A stretch of 37,096 nucleotides of DNA, from positions 1 through 37,096 of the forward strand of contig DATBIK010000092.1 of assembly GCA_036556985.1 (NCBI GenBank), written 5' to 3'. Shown here piece by piece: positions 28,806 through 36,793 of this stretch. This DNA comes from JAPSGM01 sp036556985 (GTDB lineage Bacteria > Chloroflexota > Limnocylindria > QHBO01). Each line of letters opens with the position of its first letter. Position 1 is the first letter of the stretch. The translations under genes were made by a program, and so were the position numbers. The notes under the pieces are model-generated. The model was given only the letters and a program-made list of their open reading frames with translations. It ran no database searches and was not told where the DNA came from.

Positions 28806-29811
28806 CCCGGCCTCCGGCCGGTCCGGGCTGCCGGGCCTGCTCCTCGTCCACGCCCACCCCGACGACGAGGCGTTCGCCACCGGCGGCCTCATCGCGCGGG
28901 CGGTGGCCGAGGGACATCGGGTGGACCTCGTCACCTGCACCGGCGGCGAGGAGGGCGAGATCCACGACCCGAGCCTCGACTACGACGAGGCCTTCCCGCG
29001 CCTGCGGGACATCCGCGCCGAGGAGCTGCGCTGCTCGCTCGACGCCCTCCGCGGCCCCTACCCCGGTGAGCTTGAGCTCCACCTGCTCGGCTACCGCGAC
29101 TCGGGGATGATGGGCACCGACGCCAACGAGCACCCCGACGCGTTCTGGAAGTCCGACCTGGCCGCGGCGACCGGCAGGCTCGTGGCGATCGTGCGCGCGG
29201 TGCGCCCGGCGGTGATCGTCACCTACGACCCGAACGGGAACTACGGCCATCCCGACCACATCAACGCGCACCGCATCGCGGCCGCGGCGTGGGACGAGGC
29301 GGCCGACCCGGACCGCCACCCGGATGCCGGCGAGCCGCACGCCGTGGCGAAGTTCTACGAGATCGCCTCCAACCGCGACCGGTGGTTCTCCCTGATGAAG
29401 GACATGGCCGCCCGCGGCATCCCGCTGCCCTGGGACTTCGGGACCGATGAGCTGGCCGCCGACTCGCCGCAGCCCGCTTCCGAGGGCCGCGAGGCGGATG
29501 AGCTGTACCCCGCCAACGTCGAGGCGCTGCGCCAGGTCGAGGAGAAGCTCGCCGCCGGCGAGGAGATGGAGGACTTCGGCGTGCCGGAGGATCGCATCAC
29601 GACCATCGTCGACGTCAGCGGCCAGGCCCTCGCCAAGCGCGCCTCGATGGACTGCCACCGGACGCAGCGTCAGGACATGGGCTGGCTCCTGGACCTGCCG
29701 GACGACCTCGCCGCGCGGGCCATCTCGCCCGAGCACTTCATGCTCACCCGATGGCGCGGCCGCGACATTCCCGCCGACCTCCACGAGGCCTCGGTCTTCG
29801 AGGGCCTCTGA
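28792..29811 (+). CDS. PIG-L / LmbE family deacetylase (MshB/Mca-like)
   Basis: This 339-residue zinc-dependent N-acetyl hydrolase-like protein has its metal site visible as AHPDDE (H22, D25) and GHPDHINAH (H153, H156). The layout follows the MshB/Mca subgroup. It has TYDPNGNYGHPDH in the middle and a C-terminal stretch ITTIVDVSGQALAKRASMDC, then HRTQRQDMGW, which in those enzymes closes over the sugar-thiol substrate. MshB and Mca act on mycothiol precursors and conjugates in actinobacteria. Whether this organism makes such a thiol is not shown. The ATG at 28792 follows GACGGGA and overlaps the patatin gene by 14 bases. A separate promoter box begins the next gene. Confidence 0.9.
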   Translation: MLRPDPASGRSGLPGLLLVHAHPDDEAFATGGLIARAVAEGHRVDLVTCTGGEEGEIHDPSLDYDEAFPRLRDIRAEELRCSLDALRGPYPGELELHLLGYRDSGMMGTDANEHPDAFWKSDLAAATGRLVAIVRAVRPAVIVTYDPNGNYGHPDHINAHRIAAAAWDEAADPDRHPDAGEPHAVAKFYEIASNRDRWFSLMKDMAARGIPLPWDFGTDELAADSPQPASEGREADELYPANVEALRQVEEKLAAGEEMEDFGVPEDRITTIVDVSGQALAKRASMDCHRTQRQDMGWLLDLPDDLAARAISPEHFMLTRWRGRDIPADLHEASVFEGL

Positions 29812-29859
29812 GCCCGGTCGTCACCGGCTGAGACGATCGCGATGGGTGGCACGCGCGGG

Positions 29860-29865
29860 TACCAT
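29860..29865 (+). promoter_or_regulatory. -10 box TACCAT, leaderless promoter of the O-methyltransferase gene
   Basis: TACCAT is followed by six bases and then the ATG at 29872. It marks a new transcript start after the deacetylase gene and implies that the methyltransferase and the downstream cyclase, zinc ribbon and lysA genes can be expressed separately from the upstream operon. Confidence 0.65.
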
Positions 29866-29871
29866 CCATGA

Positions 29872-30531
29872 ATGGCCGGACTTCCCGAGCTCGAGCAGGC
29901 GGTGCGCGAGTACGTGGACCGGGTCGGCGTGCGCGAGCATCCGGCGCTGACCCGCCTCCGCGAAGAGAACCGCGGCCACCCGCGCGGCAGCATGCAGGTC
30001 GACGCCGACGAGGGCGCATTGCTCGGCCTGCTCGTGCGCATCCTCGGTGCGCGCAACGTCCTGGAGGTCGGCACCTTCACCGGCTACTCCTCGACCGCGA
30101 TGGCGCTGGCCCTTCCGCCCGGCGGCCGGCTCCTGTGCTGCGACGTCAGCCGCGAGTTCACCGATGTCGCCCGCCGCGTATGGGAGGAGGCCGGCGTGGC
30201 CGACCGCATCGAGCTGCGGCTGGCCCCCGCGGCCGAGACCATGGACGCGCTCCTTGCCGATGGCGGGGCCGGCATGTTCGACTTCGCCTTCATCGACGCC
30301 GACAAGGCCGGCTACGACGCGTACTACGAGCGCGCCCTGCGGCTCGTGCGCTCCGGCGGGGTCATCGCCATCGACAACGTGCTGTGGAGCGGTCGCGTGG
30401 CCGACCCATCGGTCCAGGACGAGGACACGTCGGCGATCCGGGCGCTGAACGAGAAGATCGCCGCCGACGAGCGGGTCGACCACGTCCTCCTCCCGATCCG
30501 CGACGGCCTCACCCTGGCGCGGGTGCGCTGA
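29872..30531 (+). CDS. O-methyltransferase (caffeoyl-CoA type, class I SAM)
   Basis: This 219-residue cytoplasmic enzyme has the compact metal-dependent O-methyltransferase fold. The SAM loop is VLEVGTFTGYSSTAMALALP at about residues 64-83. The metal-binding Asp cluster appears as FAFIDADKAGYDAYYERAL, and DNVLWSGRV is the second metal/substrate motif. The first 30 residues include the usual amphipathic helix and GSMQVDADEGALL. Substrates in the family are catechol-type phenolics, but none is indicated here. The ATG is fixed by the TACCAT box 6 bases upstream. The next gene starts 7 bases after the stop, so the two are co-transcribed. Confidence 0.94.
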   Translation: MAGLPELEQAVREYVDRVGVREHPALTRLREENRGHPRGSMQVDADEGALLGLLVRILGARNVLEVGTFTGYSSTAMALALPPGGRLLCCDVSREFTDVARRVWEEAGVADRIELRLAPAAETMDALLADGGAGMFDFAFIDADKAGYDAYYERALRLVRSGGVIAIDNVLWSGRVADPSVQDEDTSAIRALNEKIAADERVDHVLLPIRDGLTLARVR

Positions 30532-30538
30532 CGGACCG

Positions 30539-33500
30539 ATGAACTGCTGGAACTGCGGCACCGAGAACGAAGCGGCCGCGCGATTCTGCATCCAGTGCGG
30601 TGCCCCGCAGGCGCGGGTGTGCGAGGTGTGCGGGCACGCGAACCCGGCCGGCGCCCGCTTCTGCGCCAGCTGCGGCACACCCTTTCCCGATGCTGCCCCG
30701 GCGGCCGGTGATGCTCCCGTCGCTGAGCGAAGGCTCGTATCGGTCCTGTTCGCCGACCTGGTGGGCTACACGACGCTCGCCGAGGAGCGCGACATGGAGG
30801 AGACGCGCGAGCTCCAGTCCCGCTACTTCGAGGTCGCGCGGCGGACGGTCGAGGGCCACGGCGGCACGATCGAGAAGTTCATCGGCGACGCGGTGATGGC
30901 GGTGTGGGGCGCGCCCACGGCCCACGAGGATGACGCCGAGCGCGCGGTCCGCGCCGCGCTCGAGCTGGTGGGCGCGGTGAGCCAGCTGCGTGACGGGGAC
31001 ACGCCGCTCGGCGCGCGTGCCGGGGTGCTCACCGGGGAGGCCGCCGTGACCATCGGCGCCCTGAACCAGGGGATGGTGGCCGGCGACCTGGTGAACACCG
31101 CCAGCCGCCTCCAGTCGGTGGCGCCGGCCGGCACCGTGCTCGTTGGCGAGGCGACGTACCGCGCCGCCGCGAACGCGATCAGCTTCGAGCCCGCCGGGGA
31201 GCAGCTCCTCAAGGGCAAGGCGGCGCCGGTTCCCGCCTGGCGCGCGGTGGCCGTCGTCGCGCGGCGCGGCGGATCGGGCCGCACAGCGGCGCTCGAGCCG
31301 CCGTTCGTGGGCCGCGAGGACGAGCTGCAGCAGCTGAAGGACCTGTTCGAGGCGACCGCCCGCGAGGGAAAGCCTCGGCTGGTGACGGTCATCGGCCAGG
31401 CCGGCATCGGGAAGTCTCGGCTCGCCTGGGAATTCGAGAAGTACCTCGACGGCGTCGTCGCGACGGCGTACTGGCACGAGGGCCGCTCGCCGGCCTACGG
31501 CGAGGGGATCAGCTACTGGGCACTGGCCGAGATGGTGCGCCAGCGGGCCGGCATCGCCGAGGGCGAGGAGCCCGACACGGCGCGGCCCAAGGTCACGGCC
31601 ATGCTGGCCGAGTTCGTGGAGGACGAGGCCGAGCGGCGCTGGATCGAGCCGCGTCTGACCGGCCTGCTGGGCCTCGCGGCGCTCCCGAGCGACAGCCGCG
31701 AGGAGCTGTTCAGCGCGTGGCGCACGCTCTTCGAGCGGATCGCCGCCCGGGCGCCGGTGATCATGGTCTTCAGCGACCTGCAGTGGGCGGACCAGGGCCT
31801 GCTCGACTTCATCGAGGACCTCCTGGGCTGGGCCCGCTCGTCGCCGATCCTGGTCATCGGCCTGGCGCGGCCCGAGCTGCTCGAGCGCCGACCGGACTGG
31901 GGAGCGGCGGTTCGATCCGTCACCCGCATCAACCTGGAGCCACTCGGCGCGCAGGACATGGGCGCGCTGCTGGCCGCGCTGCTGCCCGGGCTGCCCGAGA
32001 CGTCGATGACGAGCCTCTGCCAGCGCTCGGAGGGCATCCCGCTGTACGCGGTCGAGACGGTGCGCATGCTCCTCGACACCGACGCGGTGGTCGAGGCGGA
32101 CGGGCACTACCGGGCGAGCGTCTCGCTGGCGGACGTCGCCGTCCCCGAGACGCTCCATGCGCTCATCGCCGCGCGGCTGGACGCCAATCTCCCCGAGGAC
32201 CGGGCCCTGCTCCAGGACGCGGCGGTCATCGGCCAGAGCTTCACGGCGGACGCGGTCGCCGCGATCGCCGGGGCTGATCCCGCGGCCGTGTCCGATCGCC
32301 TGGATCGGCTCGTGCGCCGGCAGCTGCTCGTGCGCGAGGCGGACCCGCGCTCCCCCGAGCGCGGGCAGTACCGCTTCGTCCAGACCCTCGTGCGCGACGT
32401 CGCCTACCAGTCACTGGCGCGGGAGGACCGGCGCGCCCGTCACCTGGCCGCGGCCCGCCACCTGGAGTCGCTCGGCGAGGACGAGCTCGCCGGCGTGCTC
32501 GCCAACCACTACCTCGCCGCCTTCCAGGCATCTCGCCAGGGCCCGGAGGCCGATGCGCTGGCCGCCCAGGCGCGCGTTTCCCTGCATGCCGCGGCCGATC
32601 GCGCGGCAGCCCTCCAGTCGCACCGCCAGGTGATCGCCTATCTCGAGCAGGCGCTGACCGTCACCGATTCGCCTGCCGATCGGGCCGCGACCTTCGAGCG
32701 CATGGTGAGCGCCGCCGAACCCGCCGGCGCCCTGAACGACGGCTACGGTTTCGCCCGCCAGGCGCGCGACCTGTACCGGGAGGTCGGCGACGGCCGGGGA
32801 GTGCTGCGATCGGTGATGTGGGCCGGGCGCATGCTTATCCCGCTGCAGCGTGCCGAGGAGGCGGTCACGGAGTTGCGTTCCGCAATTGACGAAGCGACGA
32901 AGCTCGGCGATATCCCGGAGCTTGCCGCCGCGTACGCCGAGATGGCGCGGGCGCACATGATCAGCGACGTCCACGACCAGTCGGTGGAGGCCGCCAACCA
33001 GGCGCTGCGGATCCCCGGCGCGAGCGCGTGGGCGGTGATCGAGGCGCTCATCAGCAAGGGAACCTCGCTGAGCGTGATGGGCAGGGTCATCGAGGCCGAG
33101 GCCACGCTGCGCGGCGCGATCCACCTCGCCGACCGGCACGGCCTCGTGGCGGCCGCGATGCGAGCGCGGAACAACCTCTCCGGCTTCGTCTCGTTCGCCA
33201 GCCTGCGCGAATCGGTCGACATGGACGTGGACGGAGAACGCCTAGGTAGCCGCTTCGGCTTTCGCACCTTCCGGCACCAGTTCCTCCAGAACCTGCTCGA
33301 GAAGAGCTGGCGCCAGGGCGACTGGGGCGCCTGGATCCCGGAGGTGACCGAGGCCCTGGAATCGGAGAGTCCCACGCTCTACTACCAGTCCGGCTTCCGC
33401 GGCCAGCTGGCCATCCGCGCTTCCATCCGCGGTCACGGCGCGGAGGCCGACGAGCAGATGGCCCGCACCCTGGAGGCGATCGGGGAGATCTCGAGCTCCC

Positions 33501-34003
33501 AGCTGCTCGCCTACCCGTCGCTCATCCGTGGCTGGGCGCGACTGGCGGAAGGGGAGTGGGCCGAGGCGGTCCAAGAGCTCGACATCGCCGCCGTCAACAC
33601 GAACTTCACCATGGATGCCGGCTACGGGGCCCTCGTCGCGTCCGCGCTCGCCAACGACCTGGATCGCCTCCGGCACTGGCTCGCCTTCTACGAGGAACCG
33701 ATGTGGCCGGGCCCGGTCGCCGACCACCTGCGCACCATCGGCCGAGCGCTGCACGCCCTGCGCACCGTGGCGGACGGGCCGGACGACGGGGCCGTAGGCG
33801 CGGCGATCGAAGCGCTCGTCGCCGGCGAGGACCGGTTCTACGCGCACCTCGGGGCGCTCGCCTGGCGCGCGCTGGCGCCCAGCTCCCAGGCTGCGCAGCG
33901 GGCGGCGGATGCCGCCGCGACGTTCTTCACCGAGCAGGGAGCCGCCACCTTCGTCGAGCGCTTCCAGGCACCCGCCACGCAGGAGGCCACCGTCGATGGA
34001 TGA
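30539..34003 (+). CDS. Zinc-ribbon / class III nucleotide cyclase / AAA ATPase / TPR signalling protein
   Basis: This 1154-residue multidomain protein opens with two zinc ribbons (C3, C6, C17, C20 and C28, C31, C42, C45). A class III cyclase domain follows at about 64-210. Its metal-binding Asp residues are D73 and D117, the base-contact Lys is K113, and the transition-state residues are N186 and R190. The second base-selecting position (seven before N186) is Met, so ATP versus GTP use is not certain. An AAA_16 domain follows, with Walker A GQAGIGKS (286-293) and a Walker B-like MVFSDLQWAD. The C-terminal 500 residues or so are helical, TPR-like repeats. Such proteins are abundant in Chloroflexota and mycobacteria. 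It could supply cyclic nucleotide for the cNMP domain at 13.4 kb. Confidence 0.92.
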   Translation: MNCWNCGTENEAAARFCIQCGAPQARVCEVCGHANPAGARFCASCGTPFPDAAPAAGDAPVAERRLVSVLFADLVGYTTLAEERDMEETRELQSRYFEVARRTVEGHGGTIEKFIGDAVMAVWGAPTAHEDDAERAVRAALELVGAVSQLRDGDTPLGARAGVLTGEAAVTIGALNQGMVAGDLVNTASRLQSVAPAGTVLVGEATYRAAANAISFEPAGEQLLKGKAAPVPAWRAVAVVARRGGSGRTAALEPPFVGREDELQQLKDLFEATAREGKPRLVTVIGQAGIGKSRLAWEFEKYLDGVVATAYWHEGRSPAYGEGISYWALAEMVRQRAGIAEGEEPDTARPKVTAMLAEFVEDEAERRWIEPRLTGLLGLAALPSDSREELFSAWRTLFERIAARAPVIMVFSDLQWADQGLLDFIEDLLGWARSSPILVIGLARPELLERRPDWGAAVRSVTRINLEPLGAQDMGALLAALLPGLPETSMTSLCQRSEGIPLYAVETVRMLLDTDAVVEADGHYRASVSLADVAVPETLHALIAARLDANLPEDRALLQDAAVIGQSFTADAVAAIAGADPAAVSDRLDRLVRRQLLVREADPRSPERGQYRFVQTLVRDVAYQSLAREDRRARHLAAARHLESLGEDELAGVLANHYLAAFQASRQGPEADALAAQARVSLHAAADRAAALQSHRQVIAYLEQALTVTDSPADRAATFERMVSAAEPAGALNDGYGFARQARDLYREVGDGRGVLRSVMWAGRMLIPLQRAEEAVTELRSAIDEATKLGDIPELAAAYAEMARAHMISDVHDQSVEAANQALRIPGASAWAVIEALISKGTSLSVMGRVIEAEATLRGAIHLADRHGLVAAAMRARNNLSGFVSFASLRESVDMDVDGERLGSRFGFRTFRHQFLQNLLEKSWRQGDWGAWIPEVTEALESESPTLYYQSGFRGQLAIRASIRGHGAEADEQMARTLEAIGEISSSQLLAYPSLIRGWARLAEGEWAEAVQELDIAAVNTNFTMDAGYGALVASALANDLDRLRHWLAFYEEPMWPGPVADHLRTIGRALHALRTVADGPDDGAVGAAIEALVAGEDRFYAHLGALAWRALAPSSQAAQRAADAAATFFTEQGAATFVERFQAPATQEATVDG

Positions 34004-34235
34004 CGCGCCCGCGCCCCAGGACACGTCGGTCGATCCGATGCGCTGCCACCGTTGCGACGTGCCGCTCGATTACGTCGGCACGCGGGAGTTCCACCACGGG
34101 ACGCGCTGGGGAGCCCTTGGCGAGCTGGGTGAGCTGTTCGTCGCGAAGCAGCACTTCGACGTGTACGTCTGCCCGCGGTGCGGCAGGGTCGACCTCTTCG
34201 TCGACGGCATCGGCGAGGAGTTTCGTCCGCATTGA
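33996..34235 (+). CDS. Small zinc-ribbon protein
   Basis: This 79-residue protein has two Cys pairs that form a zinc ribbon: MRCHRCDVPLDYVGTREF near residue 16 and VYVCPRCGRVDLF near residue 58. Between them lies WGALGELGELFVAKQHFDVY. The ribbon resembles nucleic-acid-binding or rubredoxin-like modules, but no precise family is recognised. The ATG at 33996 follows a perfect AGGAGG (33981-33986) and overlaps the end of the cyclase gene by 8 bases. Its TGA overlaps the TTG start proposed for lysA (TTGA at 34232-34235). The tight coupling on both sides suggests that expression is locked to both neighbours. Confidence 0.8.
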   Translation: MDDAPAPQDTSVDPMRCHRCDVPLDYVGTREFHHGTRWGALGELGELFVAKQHFDVYVCPRCGRVDLFVDGIGEEFRPH

Positions 34236-35446
34236 CCCTGCCGGCACTGCTCGCGGACGCGGCCGAGCGGTGGGGCACGCCGCTGTACGTCACCGACCTC
34301 GACCTTGCCGCCGAGCGGCTGCGCGCCTACGCCGATGCCTTCCCGGGAGCGCTCATCGCCTACGCGGTGAAGGCGAACGCCGATCCCCAGCTGCTCCGCC
34401 GGCTGGTTGCCGACGGCGCGGGCTGCGAGGTGGTCACGGCCGTGGAGCTGGCGCTTGCGCGGCGCGCCGGCTGCCGCGGCGAGCGGATGGTGATGAACGG
34501 GGTGGGGAAGCGCGAAGAGGAGATCCACCTGGCCCTCGAGGCCGGCGCACTCGTGAACGCCGAGTCGCTCGACGAGCTCGACGCCATCCTGCGCATCGCC
34601 GCCGGCCACGACGCGCCGCGGATCGGGCTGCGGCTGAATCCCGGCCTGGATGCAGCGACCCACCCGCACCTCGCCACCGGGGCTGCCGAGTCCAAGTTCG
34701 GCATCCCGCACGCGCTCCTGCCCGATGCGCTTCGCCTGCTCGGCGCCTCGGGCCACCCGCTCGCCTCGCTGGGTGCGCACCTCGGTTCCGCGCTCGAGTC
34801 GGTGGACGCGCACGCGGCGCTGGCCGCGCTGCTGGCCGAGGCGGCCGCCACGGCATCGGCCGCCGGGCTGCCGCCGGAACGGATCGACCTCGGCGGCGGT
34901 CTGCTCGTGGCCGACGACGCCGCCCTGGACGCCCTCGCCACGGCCGTCCGCGAGCACCTGCCGGACGCCGGTCGTCTCATCCTGGAGCCGGGGCGATCCC
35001 TGGTGGCCGATGCCGGCTGGCTCGTCACCCGCGTCATCCGCATCCAGCCACGGCCGTCCGAGGCGCGCCTGTACCTCGTGGCCGATGCCGGCATGACCGA
35101 GCTCATCCGCCCGATGCTGTACGGCGCCCTTCACCCGGTCTCGCTCGTGTCGCCCGGGGAGCCGCTGGCGCTCGAGGAGGGCGTCGTCGTCGACCTCGCC
35201 GGGCCGGTGTGCGAGGCCGGCGACGTCCTGGCCCGCGACCTCGGTCGCTCGCTCGCCCCGGAGGAGCTGGCGCTCGCCGGCCGCGGGGCGCTCCTCGCCG
35301 TGGAGCGGGTGGGCGCCTACGGCGCCGCCATGGCATCGGTCTACAACGGGCGGCTGCGTCCCGCGGAGGCGGTGATCGAGGGTGGGGAGCTGCGGCTCTC
35401 ACGCCGGCGGGAGACGCTGGACGACCTCGTCTCGCGGGATGCGTGA
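34232..35446 (+). CDS. lysA: Diaminopimelate decarboxylase
   Basis: This PLP enzyme makes L-lysine from meso-diaminopimelate, the last step of the pathway. It has 404 residues from TTG 34232. The PLP-binding Lys is K47 in AYAVKANAD. The barrel motifs SLGAHLGS and LGGGLL are seen, and EPGRSLVADAG is the PLP phosphate loop. The C-terminal substrate motif is GPVCEAGD, where most enzymes have CESGD. The final segment GAYGAAMASVYNGRLRP is typical. The TTG overlaps the zinc-ribbon stop and has GAGGAG about 12 bases upstream. A GTG at 34178 would extend the protein by 18 Arg-rich residues and is less likely. No other lysine genes are nearby. The 158-base gap downstream holds a palindromic array. Confidence 0.93.
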   Translation: MTLPALLADAAERWGTPLYVTDLDLAAERLRAYADAFPGALIAYAVKANADPQLLRRLVADGAGCEVVTAVELALARRAGCRGERMVMNGVGKREEEIHLALEAGALVNAESLDELDAILRIAAGHDAPRIGLRLNPGLDAATHPHLATGAAESKFGIPHALLPDALRLLGASGHPLASLGAHLGSALESVDAHAALAALLAEAAATASAAGLPPERIDLGGGLLVADDAALDALATAVREHLPDAGRLILEPGRSLVADAGWLVTRVIRIQPRPSEARLYLVADAGMTELIRPMLYGALHPVSLVSPGEPLALEEGVVVDLAGPVCEAGDVLARDLGRSLAPEELALAGRGALLAVERVGAYGAAMASVYNGRLRPAEAVIEGGELRLSRRRETLDDLVSRDA

Positions 35447-35452
35447 GATTTC

Positions 35453-35599
35453 ACCAGCAGGTGGTCACAACGATCACGATGTTGTCGTTTCGTCGCGTTT
35501 TGGCCAGTGGGTGGTCAATTTCGGGGTAGAAACGGCCCGAATCGGGCCCGCGGCGGGCGTTTCTTGATCGATGTCACCACCCGGTGATCAATTCGGCAC
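35453..35599. repeat. Intergenic array of ACCA-N5-TGGT palindromes, copy 2
   Basis: Three units lie between the convergent lysA and histidine phosphatase genes: ACCA-N5-TGGT at 35453-35465, GCCA-N5-TGGT at 35503-35515 and ACCA-N5-TGAT at 35576-35588. The left flank of the third unit, TTCTTGATCGATGTCACCA (35561-35579), is the reverse complement, at 18 of 19 positions, of the right flank of a unit in copy 1 (24542-24560). A strong hairpin, GGCCCGA with TCGGGCC, lies at 35534-35548. The gap holds no gene, so the array may also serve as a terminator for one or both genes. Confidence 0.85.
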
Positions 35600-35604
35600 G
35601 GACG

Positions 35605-36210
35605 TCAGTTGCGGGGCGCGGCCTGGACGAAGCCGTGGCCGCCCATCACGCGCCAGCCGCGGCCATCGTGCTCGAGGTGGTAGATGGCCGGCATCGGCAT
35701 GGCCAGGTGGAAGTCGGCGTCCACGCCGGGCTCCAGCGTGTGCAGGATGAGGCTGATGAGGTTGCCGTGGCTGCCGAGCAGAAGCCTCCCGCCGTCCGGG
35801 TGCCGGACGCGAAGCAGGTCGAGCACCGCGGCGCCCCGCCGTTGCGCGACGCGGCCCGACTCGGCGCCATCCAGCGCGTAGTCGAAATCGGCCCACGAGG
35901 CGTTCAGCTGCTCCCGCCAGTCGTCCCGCGGGGCCAATGTCAGGCGCCGCTCGCGGAGGTCCTCGAGGACGATGATCCGCAGGCCACGGCGCTCCGCGGT
36001 GGGCTCGATGGTCTCGATCGCCCGCCGGTACGGGCTCGAGTACACGCCGGTGATGACGAACGGCTCCAGCTCGTCGGCGAGCTCCACCGCCGCGCGGCGC
36101 CCGGCCTCGGTGAGCGGCCGCTCGTCGTCACGATCCTCCCAGCCGGCCGCGCCGACCTCGATCGGCTCGGCGTGGCGCACGAGCAGGATGTCGAGGCGGC
36201 CGAAGGACAT
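35605..36210 (-). CDS. Histidine phosphatase family protein (phosphoglycerate-mutase-like)
   Basis: This 201-residue protein has the branch-1 histidine phosphatase core. The nucleophile His lies in ILLVRHAEP. The second Arg lies in VYSSPYRRAIET, the catalytic Glu region is VLEDLRERRL, and the second His lies in LLLGSHGNLIS. All four pocket residues are present, so phosphatase activity is likely. Substrates in the family range from sugar phosphates to nucleotides and are not predictable. The ATG at 36210 is fixed by a TAGACT box 6 bases upstream on the minus strand. The downstream gap to lysA holds palindromic array copy 2. Confidence 0.92.
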   Translation of the reverse strand: MSFGRLDILLVRHAEPIEVGAAGWEDRDDERPLTEAGRRAAVELADELEPFVITGVYSSPYRRAIETIEPTAERRGLRIIVLEDLRERRLTLAPRDDWREQLNASWADFDYALDGAESGRVAQRRGAAVLDLLRVRHPDGGRLLLGSHGNLISLILHTLEPGVDADFHLAMPMPAIYHLEHDGRGWRVMGGHGFVQAAPRN

Positions 36211-36216
36211 GCGCAG

Positions 36217-36222
36217 AGTCTA
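36217..36222 (-). promoter_or_regulatory. -10 box TAGACT, leaderless promoter of the histidine phosphatase gene
   Basis: On the minus strand TAGACT is followed by six bases and the ATG at 36210. The box lies in the 27-base gap after the PEBP lipoprotein gene, so the two genes can be expressed separately. Confidence 0.55.
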
Positions 36223-36237
36223 TGGGAGTCGCCCCGT

Positions 36238-36774
36238 TCAGCGGCGGGCGTACACCCCGGTGAGCTCGGCGCGCGCCAGCGTTGCGCCCTCGGCCACGGA
36301 CCGCACCCGGTCCACGTTCGGCGCACCCTCGCCCCGCACCGGCTCGGACACGGCGATCAGCTCGAAGACATAGCGGTGCTCCCCGGAGGGCGGGCACGGG
36401 CCGCCCCAGCCCTCGTCGCCGAAGCCGTTGCGTCCGGGGGTCCCGATCGCGTCGCCCTCGCCCTCAGGCAGCTCCCGCACGTCGCCGGGGATGTTCACGA
36501 GGACCCAGTGCACGAACCCACCGGCATCTGGATCGGTGACGACGAGCGCGAAGGAGTGCACACCCTGCGGCGCGCCCTCCCACGCCAGCGGCGGCGAGAG
36601 ATCGCCGCCGTCACAGGTGTAGTCCTCGGGGATGGCCCCGCCATCGGTGAAGGCGGGACTCGTCAGCCGCATGGAATCGGGCATGGCACTTGCCTCCTGG
36701 CTGCTCACCGGTGTGCAGGCCGCAAGACCGATGCCCATCCCGAGCACGAGGGCCACACGCCGATGCCTCCGCAT
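36238..36774 (-). CDS. PEBP family lipoprotein (YbhB/YbcL-like)
   Basis: This protein has 178 residues. A short lipoprotein signal peptide (LVLGMGIGLAACTP, lipobox Cys 20) precedes a phosphatidylethanolamine-binding-protein fold. The fold is recognised by SPAFTDGGAIPEDYTCDGGD, SPPLAWEGAP, the anion-site motif VVTDPDAGGFVHWVLVNIP and GWGGPCPPSGEHRYVFEL. The cytoplasmic homologues YbhB and YbcL have no assigned reaction. Here the protein should be anchored outside the membrane. The ATG is fixed by the TAGGAT box 6 bases upstream. The gene follows the membrane protein fragment on the same strand with a 19-base gap that holds this box. Confidence 0.92.
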   Translation of the reverse strand: MRRHRRVALVLGMGIGLAACTPVSSQEASAMPDSMRLTSPAFTDGGAIPEDYTCDGGDLSPPLAWEGAPQGVHSFALVVTDPDAGGFVHWVLVNIPGDVRELPEGEGDAIGTPGRNGFGDEGWGGPCPPSGEHRYVFELIAVSEPVRGEGAPNVDRVRSVAEGATLARAELTGVYARR

Positions 36775-36780
36775 CGGCCC

Positions 36781-36786
36781 ATCCTA
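36781..36786 (-). promoter_or_regulatory. -10 box TAGGAT, leaderless promoter of the PEBP lipoprotein gene
   Basis: On the minus strand TAGGAT is followed by six bases and the ATG at 36774. The box fills most of the 19-base gap after the preceding gene, so the -35 part would lie inside that gene. Confidence 0.6.
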
Positions 36787-36793
36787 CGCTCGG

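Noticed and set aside
30509..32158. A 549-codon open frame antisense to the cyclase gene
   Set aside because: Its composition (Arg, His, Gln, Leu) is typical of antisense frames here, and the plus strand carries clear zinc-ribbon, cyclase and Walker motifs.
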